Positions 1-10,909 of a stretch of 64,000 nucleotides of DNA are shown here, piece by piece (the first letter of the stretch is position 1; the number at the start of each line of letters is the position of its first letter). This stretch comes from Marasmius tenuissimus (taxonomy: Eukaryota; Basidiomycota; Agaricomycetes; Agaricales; Marasmiaceae). The stretch covers positions 2,976,001 through 3,040,000 of the forward strand of contig JAQOTA010000050.1 of NCBI GenBank assembly GCA_029532415.1. Reading direction: 5' to 3'. The notes under the pieces were generated by a model. That model was not told the DNA's origin. It worked only from the letters and a program-made list of their open reading frames with translations, and ran no database searches. Made by a program: the position numbers and the translations under genes.

Positions 1-144
1 TCATCAACCGTCTGGTCATCGGACTGAGCCAATACCTCTGAACGAATGGGCTGGTGTGTTTTCCGTCTCACTTTGTCCGGTATCGGATCTGTTGGGATGA
101 GACGCTTCCCCAACTGACGCTTCTCCGTTGCCATTTATTTTTAG

Positions 145-1145
145 GAAGGCAGGGCATCGGGACTTCGAGGAGATTGAAGAGGGGCCCCTCGCCCAGCTCC
201 GAAGAACGGGTTGCAAAGATGGCCAAAATGGCAGAAGACTCAGCAAAGGCCCAGGACGACTTCCGCCAGAGGACACGAATTGAATACGAGGAAAGAAGGG
301 CTGAGGGAAGATTGGGTCAGTCGTTGCAATCCACACTTAAGTCTCCAGCGGCTACTGCCGTGTGGAATGTGGCGTGTCGAACAACCCCATTCACATCATT
401 CGCTTCCTCGTCTCCAGATTACTGGTGTGGCGCTGACAAGTTCTCTTATCATTTATGTAGGTCCTGCACAACGGACATGCGTGACACTCGACGAAAAGGC
501 CGGGAAGAAGGTGAGTTCTGCGGCGCTCGTTTCAACCTCCTTCATTACCGGGATGGCCTTACGTGGTCTATGTTTCTGCTTTCTGCATTTCCGTGCTGCA
601 TGGCGATTACAACTCATTCTCCACTTGTCGTTTCTTTTTCAAGTTTAATGTACTCTGGTTGAACCCTGGCGACGTTGAATCGTTTCCTTCTGGACTTCTT
701 CACGCTCTGGACACGCGCACTACCCTGGATCACGTATCTATGCGCTCACGAGACGAGGATACTCTTTCCCTTGCGACACGCCTCCGAAAAGAAATGCAAT
801 CAGATTCTCTTTCACCTCTATCTCATACAGATACTGTCGTCGAGACCAGCAAAGGTGACGGCACGATGGACTCGGACTTTTCGCAGAATGAGCTTGCCGA
901 GGTCGCTCAATTCCTTCGTCTCCAGGTCGGTAGCAGATACACTCCGTGCAGCCTACGCAACTAATTGTGCGCCCTCTTCCCCAATGATCTTCCCGCCTTA
1001 CGCATAGGCTCGCGACAGGTTGAACCTAGTTCTTACGTACCTGCGAGACGAGTATGCTTACTGCTTTTGGTGCGGGACGCAATACGAAGACCAACGGGAG
1101 ATGGAGGATCAATGTCCTGGGGAAGACGAAGAATCACACGATTGA
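145..1145 (+). CDS. GPATCH11: GPATCH11-like protein with C-terminal DUF4187 (5' partial)
   Basis: Reading this as at least four exons gives a protein resembling the C-terminal part of G-patch domain protein 11 (CCDC75). The first visible exon follows a TAG acceptor ending at 144 and encodes a basic, helical stretch ending RTRIEYEERRAEGRL. A short exon at about 461-510 (PAQRTCVTLDEKAGKK) follows. A longer exon then starts FNVLWLNPGD. The last exon holds the DUF4187 signature: YLRDEYAYCFWCG, then a CPGEDEESHD end directly before the stop. The CxxC and the final CPG..HD are the family's hallmark. The G-patch itself and the start codon must lie upstream, partly outside the window. GPATCH11 relatives are nuclear or spliceosome/kinetochore-associated proteins; the exact role here is inferred only from family. 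Confidence 0.72.
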
Positions 1146-1744
1146 TATCATGCAGATAAACTCGGAGCCAGAAGAAGATCCAAGCGGATGGGTCCTCGAG
1201 TGCGTACGTGGTGACAGTACAATGATATTCCATGAATTGCGCATCCCGTTGCAGTCTGAAGTACGGACTAGAACACATCCTTCCTGGGCCAGTGATTGGC
1301 GAATGGAGATCAGCTAGGAACAGTCGTCTTGGTGCCTTGAGGCTGCAGAGTGCCTGCTTCTGTTCCTGGGAAATGATAGAACCGGACGATTATATTGCTC
1401 GGTGGTGGGATGCGAGGTTGCGACGCGGAAAGGATAGAACGAGTACAGATGGGTTTACCATGGAGACCAGACTGAAAAAGAGACATTGGTATGATAATAG
1501 GTTGTGAGTAAGAATGGTACAGGGCAGATAGATGGAAGCGTCCGTTCGAATGAATGAGCCCGTAGTAAGCGGGGCGATATCAGATGAAGTATGTAGTGGG
1601 TATAGTGTTTCTATGGTACAAGATGGGATAGAGGATGGTATCGAATGCAAATGATAGCGGTTAGAATGCATGGAGCGCAGCAGAAAGGACAGGATACCGT
1701 ACTTGCACGCTGACGGTGGGATGACTAGAGTAACAAGAAAAGAG
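1146..1744. other. intergenic, convergent 3' regions
   Basis: This gap lies between two convergent stop codons, so it should hold both 3' UTRs. I see no conserved protein, RNA gene or repeat in it. The open frames on either strand are short and lack splice or codon support. Confidence 0.5.
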
Positions 1745-2655
1745 TCATACAACTTGCACGACGGGGTGTCTGGGATACTTTTCCGCATTCACATTCACAT
1801 TTGATGACCGGGGGGATGTCGAGATACGAATACCGGTCTGATATCGAGATGAGCGGATTGCATCTTCGGAAAGTGATGGTTTGGTCGAAATCGCCGGTCC
1901 CACCGTGAAACCCTCGACCTCTGATTCGGGTGTTAATGGGAACGAATCTGAGCTTGCAGACCGTGGAAGGAACGTAGGCAGTTTCGGAAGAGTCATTGGA
2001 TACGAGGGTGGGTTTGAGCGCGATCGGGAAAATGTGGGGGATGTCGGTGAGGTCATGGGCGTTTTTCGACGAACATAGCTCGAGATAGGAGTATTCGCGG
2101 CTAAGTCGGTAGAAGACCCAAATATGTTGATGGACAACTTGTTGCTCTGGGCTTTTCTTCGCATTCGAGGGGATGGAGATGGGCGCGGAGAGCTCGAGGC
2201 GGACTGCAAAAGTTTATTTAGAATTGATTAGCGTCAAGCTCGACACACAGCAACCGTGGCCACACACCCTGTAGGACCTTTCTGACGAGGATGAAGAGAT
2301 AGATGACACAGAAGACACGCTTCCTCGGCGTGGAGTACGCGAAGTTGAAGTCTGCATCGAGCCCAGGGTGAGAACAGCTAAGAGAGATGATGGGCATGTT
2401 GAAAAAGACTCACCAGTGTCGGCGAATACGGGCTGTACCTGGCCGTACGACTGCGCGCAGCACAATCCCTCAGGGATGGGCTGGACCGCGATCTCGTTGG
2501 CGATGTAGCAGGGATACCCAGTTTGTCCGCCCGAGGGGAGGAGGGTGATGATTGGGAAGCAGACGAACAAGAGAAGAAGCGTCCTGGGAGGACCCCTTTG
2601 CGGAATCTAAGCCCAGAGTCGCAACGAGTTCAACGAAAGAAGGGAGCGTTGTCAT
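1745..2655 (-). CDS. Ser/Pro-rich protein with an N-terminal LPSFVEL motif, unknown function
   Basis: Three exons fit together in phase 0. Exon 1 (2655-2518, 46 codons) starts MTTLPSFVELVATLGLD and ends before a GTATCC donor. Exon 2 (2351-2268, 28 codons) is a serine run with RRGSVSSVSS. Exon 3 (2203-1745) encodes 152 residues starting SASSSPRPSPSPRMRRK and rich in Ser, Pro and Arg. The protein is about 226 aa, has no membrane segment, and looks intrinsically disordered with many S/T-P sites, as in phospho-regulated proteins. The LPSFVEL..LGL opening resembles a motif I associate with fungal hypothetical proteins; that is memory, not a search result. The first intron (166 nt) is longer than its neighbours and contains a second good GTGAGT donor, so alternative splicing or a slightly different exon 1/2 join is possible. 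Confidence 0.55.
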
Positions 2656-3513
2656 TTTGAAAGAAAGAAGTAAGAAGGGGATCTAGGAACCCGGACGGCT
2701 TGAAAATTGAGAAAGGCGACTCGTGAGGGAGACCTTAAGCCATTTCTCTGGAACCGGACGTATTTATGTCGAGTTGAACCGCCATAGAAACCGAGCCCAC
2801 GGCAACAGAATGATTCGTCCAGTGGTACATTTCTTGTCACAACTCCAAATACGAAAGGCATCAACAGTTGTCGGCAAGGTGATCTGTAACCTGTTGCTGA
2901 TCATTTCGGACAACGCCCGTTCCAAGCCTGAACCTGCTTGAGTTATCTCTAAGTATGTATCCATCTCTCCTCATTGCATCGTGGGTAATCAAGCGCTACG
3001 GCAGCAGTTGAGATGGCTGTATCAGAAGGAGAGTTAGTATGCCTTGACTAAGGTTGAAAGCAAGTTTTGTGATTCCACGGGTTCACTTGGTCACCATGAA
3101 CCGATATCCATCGTGAGCAGATGTCAACGTCGCTCAGATTCGGAGTAGCTGGGCTGTACGGGTCCATGTGTGATTGTCTAGGTGGTGAAAAGAGGCGAAT
3201 GGCTGAGCACTGCCGCCGCATCGACAATCAACGGTTATTGCAGGTACCCATGGGCCGTTGCCAGGGACTGCATAAGAAAACCGGTAATTGGGCAAGGTCC
3301 ATGCACGACACTTCGTTTCAACTTCGACTGGGGATCATTGGTACAAGGGAATCACAGGACATATTTCACAACTAATTGATACATTCTTCATACTTCGACA
3401 GTGCCTATCGCTCTGGTGACTCGCGGTCGTCTACATCCAGGTTACTAAGTTCGGACACCACCAGAGCCTTCGACGGTCGTCGTTGAGCAACGCCGCTGTG
3501 AGCGCTCCCGTGC
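2656..3513. other. intergenic, no recognised feature
   Basis: This stretch should contain the promoter of the Ser/Pro-rich gene (reading leftward) and the 3' end of the DUF6593 gene. Short open frames occur on both strands but none resembles a known family or joins into a spliced model. I see no repeats or RNA gene. Confidence 0.4.
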
Positions 3514-4306
3514 TCACCATTCACCCATACGCATGACCCAGATATTGAGAAAGCAGGTTACCACTATCCGATCCAAGTGGGATTCAGCCTTGTTGGAGAC
3601 GACCAGAGTGAGATCATCATGGGTCCATCTAGCAACGTCCCTTCCTCGCGTATCAACGCACTACAAATCGTCGTTGTGAGCGACCCCACACTACCCCGCG
3701 ATAACCGAAGCGTAGATACTAACAAAGAGGTCTTTGGAAGTCTCAGCTGTCTTCCATTTGTATTCAGAATTTCCGGCTTTGAAACGGCGGGACCTGTGAA
3801 GAGTAAAAAGGAGCTCTATTGTAGAGGTGGCTCTTGACAACTGACTGGCTGCTGGATTTTTTGCGTTTCCTTAAATCCCGAATATGAACCTGAATGTGGG
3901 GGCAAAATAAGCGTTGAATAGCATAATGAAACAAGCGTAGAATGTAACGACACCGGTGTTATTTCGGAGGGCTCTTACCTCGTCGACTCCGAATGCAATC
4001 GTGGCGTTATGGTTGGAGAGCCATGCAATATGTCCAGCCGTTTCGTAAATCCCTGTGTTGGTATTCAGACGCTGGAAAGTCGTCGTCCCAGTGTGTGAGC
4101 CAGTGACCGGATGATGGAACTAACATCGGCGTCAAACGTATCTGCCAGGGTTGTGATAAAAAATCGAAGCAACGTACGCGATATAATTCCAGTGCTTCGT
4201 CAGACGTTGCATCGGAGATTCTAAGAACGTTGAAAGTTCGAATATCGGTGTCCTGATTCGAGATGTCAGGAAAAGACAACTTGAGGGTGATTTTACTGGG
4301 AGCCAT
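3514..4306 (-). CDS. DUF6593 domain-containing protein
   Basis: Five exons join cleanly: 4306-4178, 4119-3979, 3889-3846, 3793-3724 and 3660-3514. Together they encode about 177 aa. The product begins MAPSKITLKLSFPD, continues with FHHPVTGSHTGTTTF and GHIAWLSNHNATIAFG, and ends with DLTLVVSNKAESHLDRIVV. This order (a TTT.-R strand, an IxW strand, a basic linker, then LTLxV...A...LDxIVVT) matches the basidiomycete DUF6593 beta-barrel-like family as I know it. There is no signal peptide or membrane segment. The function of the family is unknown, and members are usually multicopy in Agaricomycetes. All four introns are 50-90 nt with GT-AG ends, and every junction keeps the frame, which makes the model strong even though the role is not known. 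Confidence 0.75.
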
Positions 4307-4746
4307 CTTGAGGGGAAAGCGCCTGGACCACCGTTATTGCAGCATTTTATCAAGAAATCCCTCCGTCACAAGCATGGAGCATTCTAAAGTCCCGACTACC
4401 AACCAAGCCAAAAAACCCCAGAAAAGCCAGGAAATCCCGTAGGTTCGGTAGTCAGCTGGTCATAACAGTTTTGGAGGTATGTGCATGGGGTTATTGTGGG
4501 GTAGCAAGCAGCGTGGCTGATAAGACCAAGGTTCCATCGAATTCTGACAGAAAGAAAAGAAAAAAACTTCACGGAAATGCCACTGTGAGATCCAGAGCCA
4601 CAGCTGCAGGAAATGGTTGAAAAAAAGCGCCGACTCCATAGGCTAACGCAGAGCGCCGGGAGTGATGAGGTCATGTGACATATCCGTTGACTCATCCTTG
4701 GTGGGCAAATAATTCAACGCTTCGTAATCCTTTTCACTCATCATCA
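4307..4746. promoter_or_regulatory. divergent promoter between DUF6593 gene and bZIP gene
   Basis: About 440 bp separate two divergent start codons (4306 on the minus strand, 4747 on the plus strand). It must carry both promoters. I see no perfect known fungal motif, and no coding exon that joins either gene. Confidence 0.45.
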
Positions 4747-6548
4747 ATGCCTTCGATGCCAGAAAAAGAACCTTCTGAGCGCAGTTACTCGAGAGATGCA
4801 GAGGTCAGACAATCTTTTTCGCATAATTTCGTTTAGACTCGGCTCACATTCCCCAACAGTCCGATGTGGAATCTCCACAGGAGTCCACTGGCAAGCCAGG
4901 TAGAAAGAAGAACCCAAAGTGTGTAATCCACAAACTGTCAATCCTCCTTGTCCGTCACCCTGCTTACGTCTGGCAATCTAGCTCTCAAGCTGCTCGACGA
5001 GACCAAAATCGAATAGCTCAACGAGAATTTCGGCTCAGAAAACAACAGCGAGTACGTACAATGTCAGTGCGAGTCGTCCCAGTGTTGCTCACCCGAGCCG
5101 AGTAGATTCGTGACCTCGAAGCCCGAGTGGAGATCCTCTCGGGCGGAAAGGATGAAGCTATGTCGGAAATGCGAAACATCCTCAAAGGTACGCCGTCGTC
5201 GATCAGTGGAAGGGCCATTGCTCATTTAAAATAGACTTGATGACAGAAAACCAAACCCTTCGAAATCTCTTAAAGAGTCTCAGCTCCTTCATTGGCGAAG
5301 GCGCTGGGGGACTTCTTCCAAAACTCGGATGGGAGCTGAACGATTTCAACAATTTCATCAATAGGACTGAAACGGACACAGCCTGGGAAGGTTACCAGAA
5401 GCGCAAGAAGGCATCCGCATCCGCCGAGGTGCTGTTAAATCCTGGTCAGAAGCGCCCAGCCGAGGATGATGCCTCGAGTTCCAAAAAGCCTCGAACTAGC
5501 GACGCCAGTGAGACGGCCTACCCAATGTTGATGCCTATGAGCTCGACGCCACCGAGCGCCCCGATGTATTCCTCGAGACCCCATGAAGGCCCAGGGATGT
5601 TCTCAGATATGTTGAGGAACCAGGGACCTGGCGGATCCCCTATGTTCATGCAGCAACCAACATCCGCTTCGTCGTCGCCTCAGTTCGGGAATCAGACTAC
5701 TGGAAACCAGTCTTATCAGTCAACGTACATTCCTAACGGTCCAATGGGCATCGATACCTCTTTGCCACCTATCTCGTTCCCATCCTCTTCATCTGCCCCG
5801 CCCAGGTCTAACACTGCACAGTCTGCAACACCCGACCAATTCGAGGACGACGAAGATCCCAACAAAAATGAAGCCTACAAGCTTATTCAGTGAGACCCCT
5901 TTGCTTAGACGGAATTCCCGAATTGACCGGTGTTTCCAGCTACCACTTGGACAACTTCAAAAGAAACAGTGCTTACTGTTTGCCTTCTTCCTTGAGGCCG
6001 ACTCTTGTTCAGAGGTTTGCATTGCTTTCTTCAATCATGGCCATTTTGCTGAGGCTTCCGATTTCCCAGAACTGTCCCCCATGGTTCGTCCGTGGTTTCA
6101 ATTATCTACAGGCTTATACTTACCATCGAGCAGAAAGCGTTATCGACCGTATTCTTCATCCGGAATTGAGGGACCGAATGATACTCCTGCGAAGTATGTC
6201 GACTCTTTCTTCATCGTCGCGGGGTGGCAGGGATGCTAACACTCGACTGCAGACCGCTTTGACCTCGTTGACTGCCTTCTCGACTACCGAAATAATGTAA
6301 CGATCCATGGTGACGATGTCCTCGCCCATAGCAATTGGGAAATTGGCGAGAAATGGCTCCGCAAATACGGGTAAGGATTTCGCTTTTCGACGTTTCGCAT
6401 TATCTGAACTCGTATCTTTCCCTGCTTCAGCTTCCTTGTAGACCAGGCGACTCTTAGCATCATGAACCGGTGGAGAAGAGAGAGAGGGGAACCAGAAATC
6501 CGGTTATCAGAGCTCACTGGAAACGAGCATACGCCCGGCTCTACTTGA
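4747..6548 (+). CDS. bZIP transcription factor, AP-1/Yap-like, with DUF3425-type C-terminus
   Basis: Exon 1 (4747-4803) encodes MPSMPEKEPSERSYSRDAE. The basic region SQAARRDQNRIAQREFRLRKQQ is built from the third exon and runs into a short leucine zipper (IRDLEARVEILSGG, then NILKDLMTENQTLRNLL). The core NRIAQREFRLRK matches the fungal AP-1-like N..AQR.FR signature that contacts DNA. A Ser/Pro/Met-rich linker of about 190 residues follows. The C-terminal exons read YHLDNFKRNSAYCLPSSLRP, TVPHESVIDRILHPELRDRM, and a part with IGEKWLRKYGFL. This is the DUF3425 pattern found at the end of many fungal bZIP factors. There are about eight exons with 50-65 nt introns, and the stop is at 6546-6548. 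It is a nuclear regulator whose target pathway cannot be read from sequence. The Cys-rich redox domains of Yap1/Pap1 are not evident. Confidence 0.85.
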
Positions 6549-6838
6549 TACATGGACTCGACTTATAAGTTATCATAGCGATAATGTAAATGTATTCTAT
6601 CGTCATCTTATTGAAGTGGCTTTGTTGCGTGTCTTCGTCAAAGGAATAGTGCTAGCACTGACAAAAACAACGCGAGGCGCGAGACCTCGTTGACACTACA
6701 ACGAAAAGAAATTCCACGGCGAGTGAACAGACTGCATAAGGAGCCGAGGCACACGATGTGTCGAAAGTGCTGTATCCCTAATCCAGAGCGTTAGGAATGT
6801 CGCAAGGGATAGTGCCGCTATACGCACTCTTCGGTATA

Positions 6839-7210
6839 TCACCAAGAAGCCTTCTTCACACCAGGAATCTCTCCCGCCAACGCTTTCAAACGGAATTGGT
6901 GCTAAACGAAATGGAGGCCGTTCGCGTCAGCATTCTCGAAAATATCGGAAGAGGTGCTACTCACCCTACACAAGGCAAATTCACTCATGATTCCCCGACC
7001 CCTACCACTCTCAGCACAACGGTTCTTCACTGTCGTGGGTCTCGTATAACGTCCGAACGTATTGAGCTGTAATTGGGCCTGGTGCCGCACTTGCGGTGGG
7101 AGAGATTGGTTTCTTGCGACAAAGAGATAGGCTCTCCTGGCTACCTCATTTTGCAGTACACCGTTTCGTGCTTTGATGTCTCGTAGAACACGGATTTTTA
7201 GCGGAGGCAT
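6839..7210 (-). CDS. MRP2: mitochondrial small-subunit ribosomal protein uS14m
   Basis: Two exons are joined over a 63 nt intron with a GTGAGT donor. Exon 1 carries RVLRDIKARNGVLQNEVARRAY and then VKNRCAESGRGRG, the rRNA-binding NRC..(T/S)GR.RG signature of uS14. Exon 2 supplies FRLKALAGEIPGVKKASW and the stop at 6839-6841. The C-terminal G...GVKKASW is diagnostic for uS14. The protein is about 102 aa, normal for the mitochondrial form (Mrp2 in yeast). The start is the ATG at 7210-7208; an upstream in-frame TTG is not needed. It should sit in the head of the mitochondrial 30S-like subunit. The gene is divergent from the small membrane protein at 7472. Confidence 0.88.
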
Positions 7211-7471
7211 GGGCAACGAGCAAGCGAAATGGGAGGAAGTTGGAAAGAGGAGGAAATTGTAAATAGGCGCGCGTTGATTCGTCCTCGGAAGAATCCGCGC
7301 CGAAGAAAAAAAAGCCTCAATCCGCTACCACCACCATCGTTTTTACGAGACTGAACATTTGCTCAAGGAGTGTGCCTTGGGCAGTGGATATGGGAGTTTG
7401 AAAACAAGTGCGTATCCTTATGACCATGTCGATGTGGAACTTTGCTGAATTTGTACTTGACCAGCATTAGA

Positions 7472-7726
7472 ATGGCCATATACGCGAGAGCTCAACGAGT
7501 TGCCAAAGGCCGTACCTTCGTTTCGTCTCTTTTCGGGATAACCTTCTTCGCGGCGGTCCTCACCGTATCAGCATCCAATATTCTTCCGTGTCCTGCTAGA
7601 CCACAGAAAAATCGACTTATGGATACCGAAATTGGTGACGACCAACTCAAGGGTGGGGAGGTCGTTGTTGTCCCGCACAAGAGAAGAACTAGAAGATGGA
7701 TTGAGGAGAAATATCCCGGGGGTTGA
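7472..7726 (+). CDS. small single-span membrane protein, probably mitochondrial
   Basis: An 84-codon open frame begins MAIYARAQRVAKGRTF, an Arg/Lys-rich, acid-free N-terminus typical of a mitochondrial presequence. One hydrophobic segment follows (about residues 16-34, FVSSLFGITFFAAVLTVSA), then NILPCPARPQKNR and a charged tail ending RRTRRWIEEKYPGG. I believe similar short proteins exist in other basidiomycetes, but I cannot name a characterised homologue. A splice acceptor (CATTAG) sits just before the ATG, so a 5' UTR intron is likely. Size and layout resemble small inner-membrane assembly factors of respiratory complexes, which is only inference. It shares a 261 bp divergent promoter with uS14m. 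Confidence 0.6.
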   Translation: MAIYARAQRVAKGRTFVSSLFGITFFAAVLTVSASNILPCPARPQKNRLMDTEIGDDQLKGGEVVVVPHKRRTRRWIEEKYPGG

Positions 7727-8095
7727 TGGAACACATGCAGGGACCCTACGGCACGAAGTCGACCACAATGCATGCGAAGGAGCGGCCTGTGTTAATCCAA
7801 ATCCTCCAGTAACCTATAGAACCTACCACCCGATTCTAATATTTACGACGACCAACACTCATTCACGTCGGTGTCTACCGGTTCATTACGTTCTGAAAAC
7901 ATAGAACTATATATGGCTGGCCGAAATCACTGGTTTATAAAACAAGGTCATCGTACAAATACACTGGATATAAGATGTATAGAGTGGGGTCATGATGATG
8001 ATTGTCCTGCTTCTAAGTGCTGAAGTTTGTGTACGCGAAGAACGGCATGGAAAATAAAGATTGCGAATAAGCTTCAGTCATCGTCTTGACTAGTC
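7727..8095. other. intergenic, convergent 3' regions
   Basis: This gap separates the stop codons of the small membrane protein and the MFS transporter. I see nothing beyond likely 3' UTRs. Confidence 0.4.
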
Positions 8096-10909
8096 TCAGG
8101 TTGGGACACGGGCGCGCCACTGGAAACGGGACCTGCATCAGCACACCTATTTCCCGTCTTACTAGAGGTAGAGGTCTTACGGGAGAGCGCTTTCTTGGAT
8201 GGGTATACAGCATAGAAAAGCGAGGAAGTTCCAGACCGCCTGACAGATGAACACTACTCGGAGCGCATCTGCGTACGAGTCAATCGCGGCTTTCCTTAAT
8301 TCTGGGGAAAGCGTCCTGATAACCAGAGTAGAGTGTCTAGTAGGTGTGAATGTAAGTTGACATACGCAAATAAAGTTCACGACACGACTTACTGGATCTC
8401 GTATATGAGCTATGCGTGAAGAGAACGAGGTGACAAAGGACGGAATTTTCATGTGAGCGAGATTGCATTGGTAATTATGACACGAGTTGATACTGACCTC
8501 CGCCGAGCCAGGACCTTGAATCCTCTCTCGTAGTTTGCGTAGGAGGACTGCTTGCAGGGTAGCGCCACTTAGGCTAACTCCTAGGACTTGGCCCGTAGTT
8601 CTGAAAAGGTAGGTAACTTGAAGGATTCATTAGGTCTTTGAACAGGCACACTACGATCAGGACCCACTTCCAGTGGCAACAGCCATTTCGTGTTTCTCGA
8701 CGCCCGCAATCATTGCCTACGCAGGGGTAATAAATCGTCAGCGACCTGAACGGGAGTGGCGTAAGGAACCAAGGTCATACAATTAAAGTGCAAGTGATGA
8801 GGCTTGCCATGCCGAACCCTTGCGGAACAATGTCGAACCATAAATGAAACGCAGGTGTGTTCCGATCCCAGAACACGATAAGGATAGTAGCAGATAAAGC
8901 AGAGAGCGCGGAGAGCAGAGTGAGGTTGTAGAGCTTCCCGGTGCGCCTCATGACCCTAATATCCGGAGTCAATAGGGAAGAAAGAAGAGTCGAGAACGAG
9001 AAGAGACACCGTACCATCCGGCAAACACGCTCCCTGTAGATATTGCGACCTGTACCATGGGAGGTCACTTCTGTTCTCAGAAAAATATCAGGACTATCTT
9101 GGTCACGTACTGAATGAGGAAGAAGGTGAAGTCCTGACAGAATCGAAGAGAAAAATAGAATGATCAGTCGAGATCCGTAGTTACTGAGTATTCTCGGGCA
9201 GGAAACGAACCTGAGTCGGCAGCTGAATAGAGGTATACAGCAGAGAAATACTGTAATGTCCTTAGGTCTCGGAGATCTATGTCAGAAGTATTGAAGCGAT
9301 CGCACCAATGGAATATTGTATAACTAAAATCAGAGGTCATTTGACGGCGCCCTAGTGTAAACAAGGGATGCACCATACCACTGAGAATGCCGCCATACTC
9401 CCGAAAAGATTCGACAAGGCTACGGCGAGTGGGGTCCTCTGTTTAACGAGTCTGAGGGGCATAACGGGGAACGCAGCCAACTTTGTCTCCACGAAAACGA
9501 AGAGGGCTCCGCAGACTAAACTGGCGATGAACAATCCATAGATGAGTGGATGACTCCACGGGAGCTCCTCTGTGGTTTTGAGGCTGAACCCCAGAAGTAA
9601 GGTTCCCACAGTCCCGACAAGTGTTAGTGATCCAAGAGAGTCTATGCGCCGGAGTTTGTCGGCTAGCGATAGGTTCTGTACCTCAGATGGTAACTTGATG
9701 TTGACCTTCCAGGTGACGAGAGTGAAACTGAATACCAACACCGGCGCCTGTCGTGCAATTAGCTTGACGTAGGTCGGGAGAGGAATCCAAGCCGTCTACC
9801 TGAAAGAAAAATGCAGATTTCCTTTGGGCTATCAGTGACCAAGAGAAGAGGATGCGGCGAGAGGAATTACCATCCAAAAATGTCGTTTATCCAGCCACCG
9901 AGCGGTCCTCCTAGACCTGCACCCAGTCCATATAAACTATAACGCGCGATAAACACTTCTTCCGAGATACAATATGTCGACCACTTACATGTTTGCCATC
10001 CCTTGGTATAATCCCCGTTGATTTCTGTTGGAATAGGGTGGCGTGTGTCCGTGAAAATCAGGTGTGTGAAGAAGATTGAGCTACTCACAGTGGAATGAAA
10101 TCGGTGACGACAATGCTAGAGACTAGTTCCCTCCGATTCAGTAGGAACGTGCAAAAGCCAAAAACCCAGGGTCACCTGTCATTACTCTAAGGCACTAGTA
10201 AGGACGGGAAGAGGATCAGAAACACACATAGAAGATTTGACTGACCCTCCACCACCCATCCCCGCAACGGCGCGTGCCGCGATGAGCATTTCCATGGACG
10301 TCGCTAGACCACAAAGTATTGTCCCAGACCCTTGAAGGAAGAATATAATTATAGGCTTGCAATTGACGCTTCATGGAGAAACCCGCACCGAACAGCGTGA
10401 GAGCGAGGAGCATCGCGCCTTTGCGGCCCAGAATATCCGACAAACGCCCTAGAGGAGCACGGTAAAGACTATCGTACGCGCGAAAGTCGAAGTAGCACCG
10501 ACCATAGAGGGGGGTGAAGCAGCAGACCGACAACAAGTAGGAGGTGCCGATGTATGACGCTTGATTAGACTTTTTAAAGTCGCTACCAATCGGCGCGAGC
10601 AAGGTGGCCACTACAGTGCCTATACATAGATGAAAACGACGTCAGAGGGGGCAGGAGTTGAACAGTGGCAGACCACGCACCGTCAAGAGCTCCCAGAAAG
10701 ACAGCACTCCATAAGCCTGCTAGAATCCAAACTGTGTCGAGCCTACTGAAATCGTTGAGAGGCTGAGGAAGACCATCGCCTACGACCGTCGACCGTTCGG
10801 AACTACTATCGCATTCTGGATCGAGAGTGGAGGAATAGCTTCGAGGGGAAGATGAGGATGAGAGGTCGGAAGACGCTCCTAGCAATGGTCTCCTCTCATC
10901 GGATGTCAT
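8096..10909 (-). CDS. MFS transporter, DHA2/vacuolar amino-acid (Vba/Fnx1)-like
   Basis: A multi-exon gene starts at 10909 with MTSDERRPLLGASSD and an acidic Ser-rich cytosolic leader. The first membrane segment (WILAGLWSAVFLGALDG) and VVATLLAPIGSDF follow. MFS motif A is intact: GRLSDILGRKGAMLLAL. Motif C appears as YGLGAGLGGPLGGWINDIFGW. Later parts include PVMPLRLVKQRTPLAVALSN, a YFSAVQ.. segment, GKLYNLTLLSALSAL and RTTGQVLGVSLSGATLQ. The length (about 550-580 aa) and the motifs fit the 14-helix DHA2 family. The ERRPLL leader and overall pattern are closest to vacuolar basic amino-acid transporters (Fnx1/Vba), though a multidrug exporter is possible. The exact C-terminus is uncertain: the last intron (GTAAGA donor) leads to a stop at 8096-8098 or, with other phasing, at 8078-8080. 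Confidence 0.82.

Noticed and set aside
16..336. 106-codon minus-strand open frame
   Set aside because: It is antisense to the GPATCH11-like exon and has no family resemblance; the plus-strand reading carries conserved motifs.
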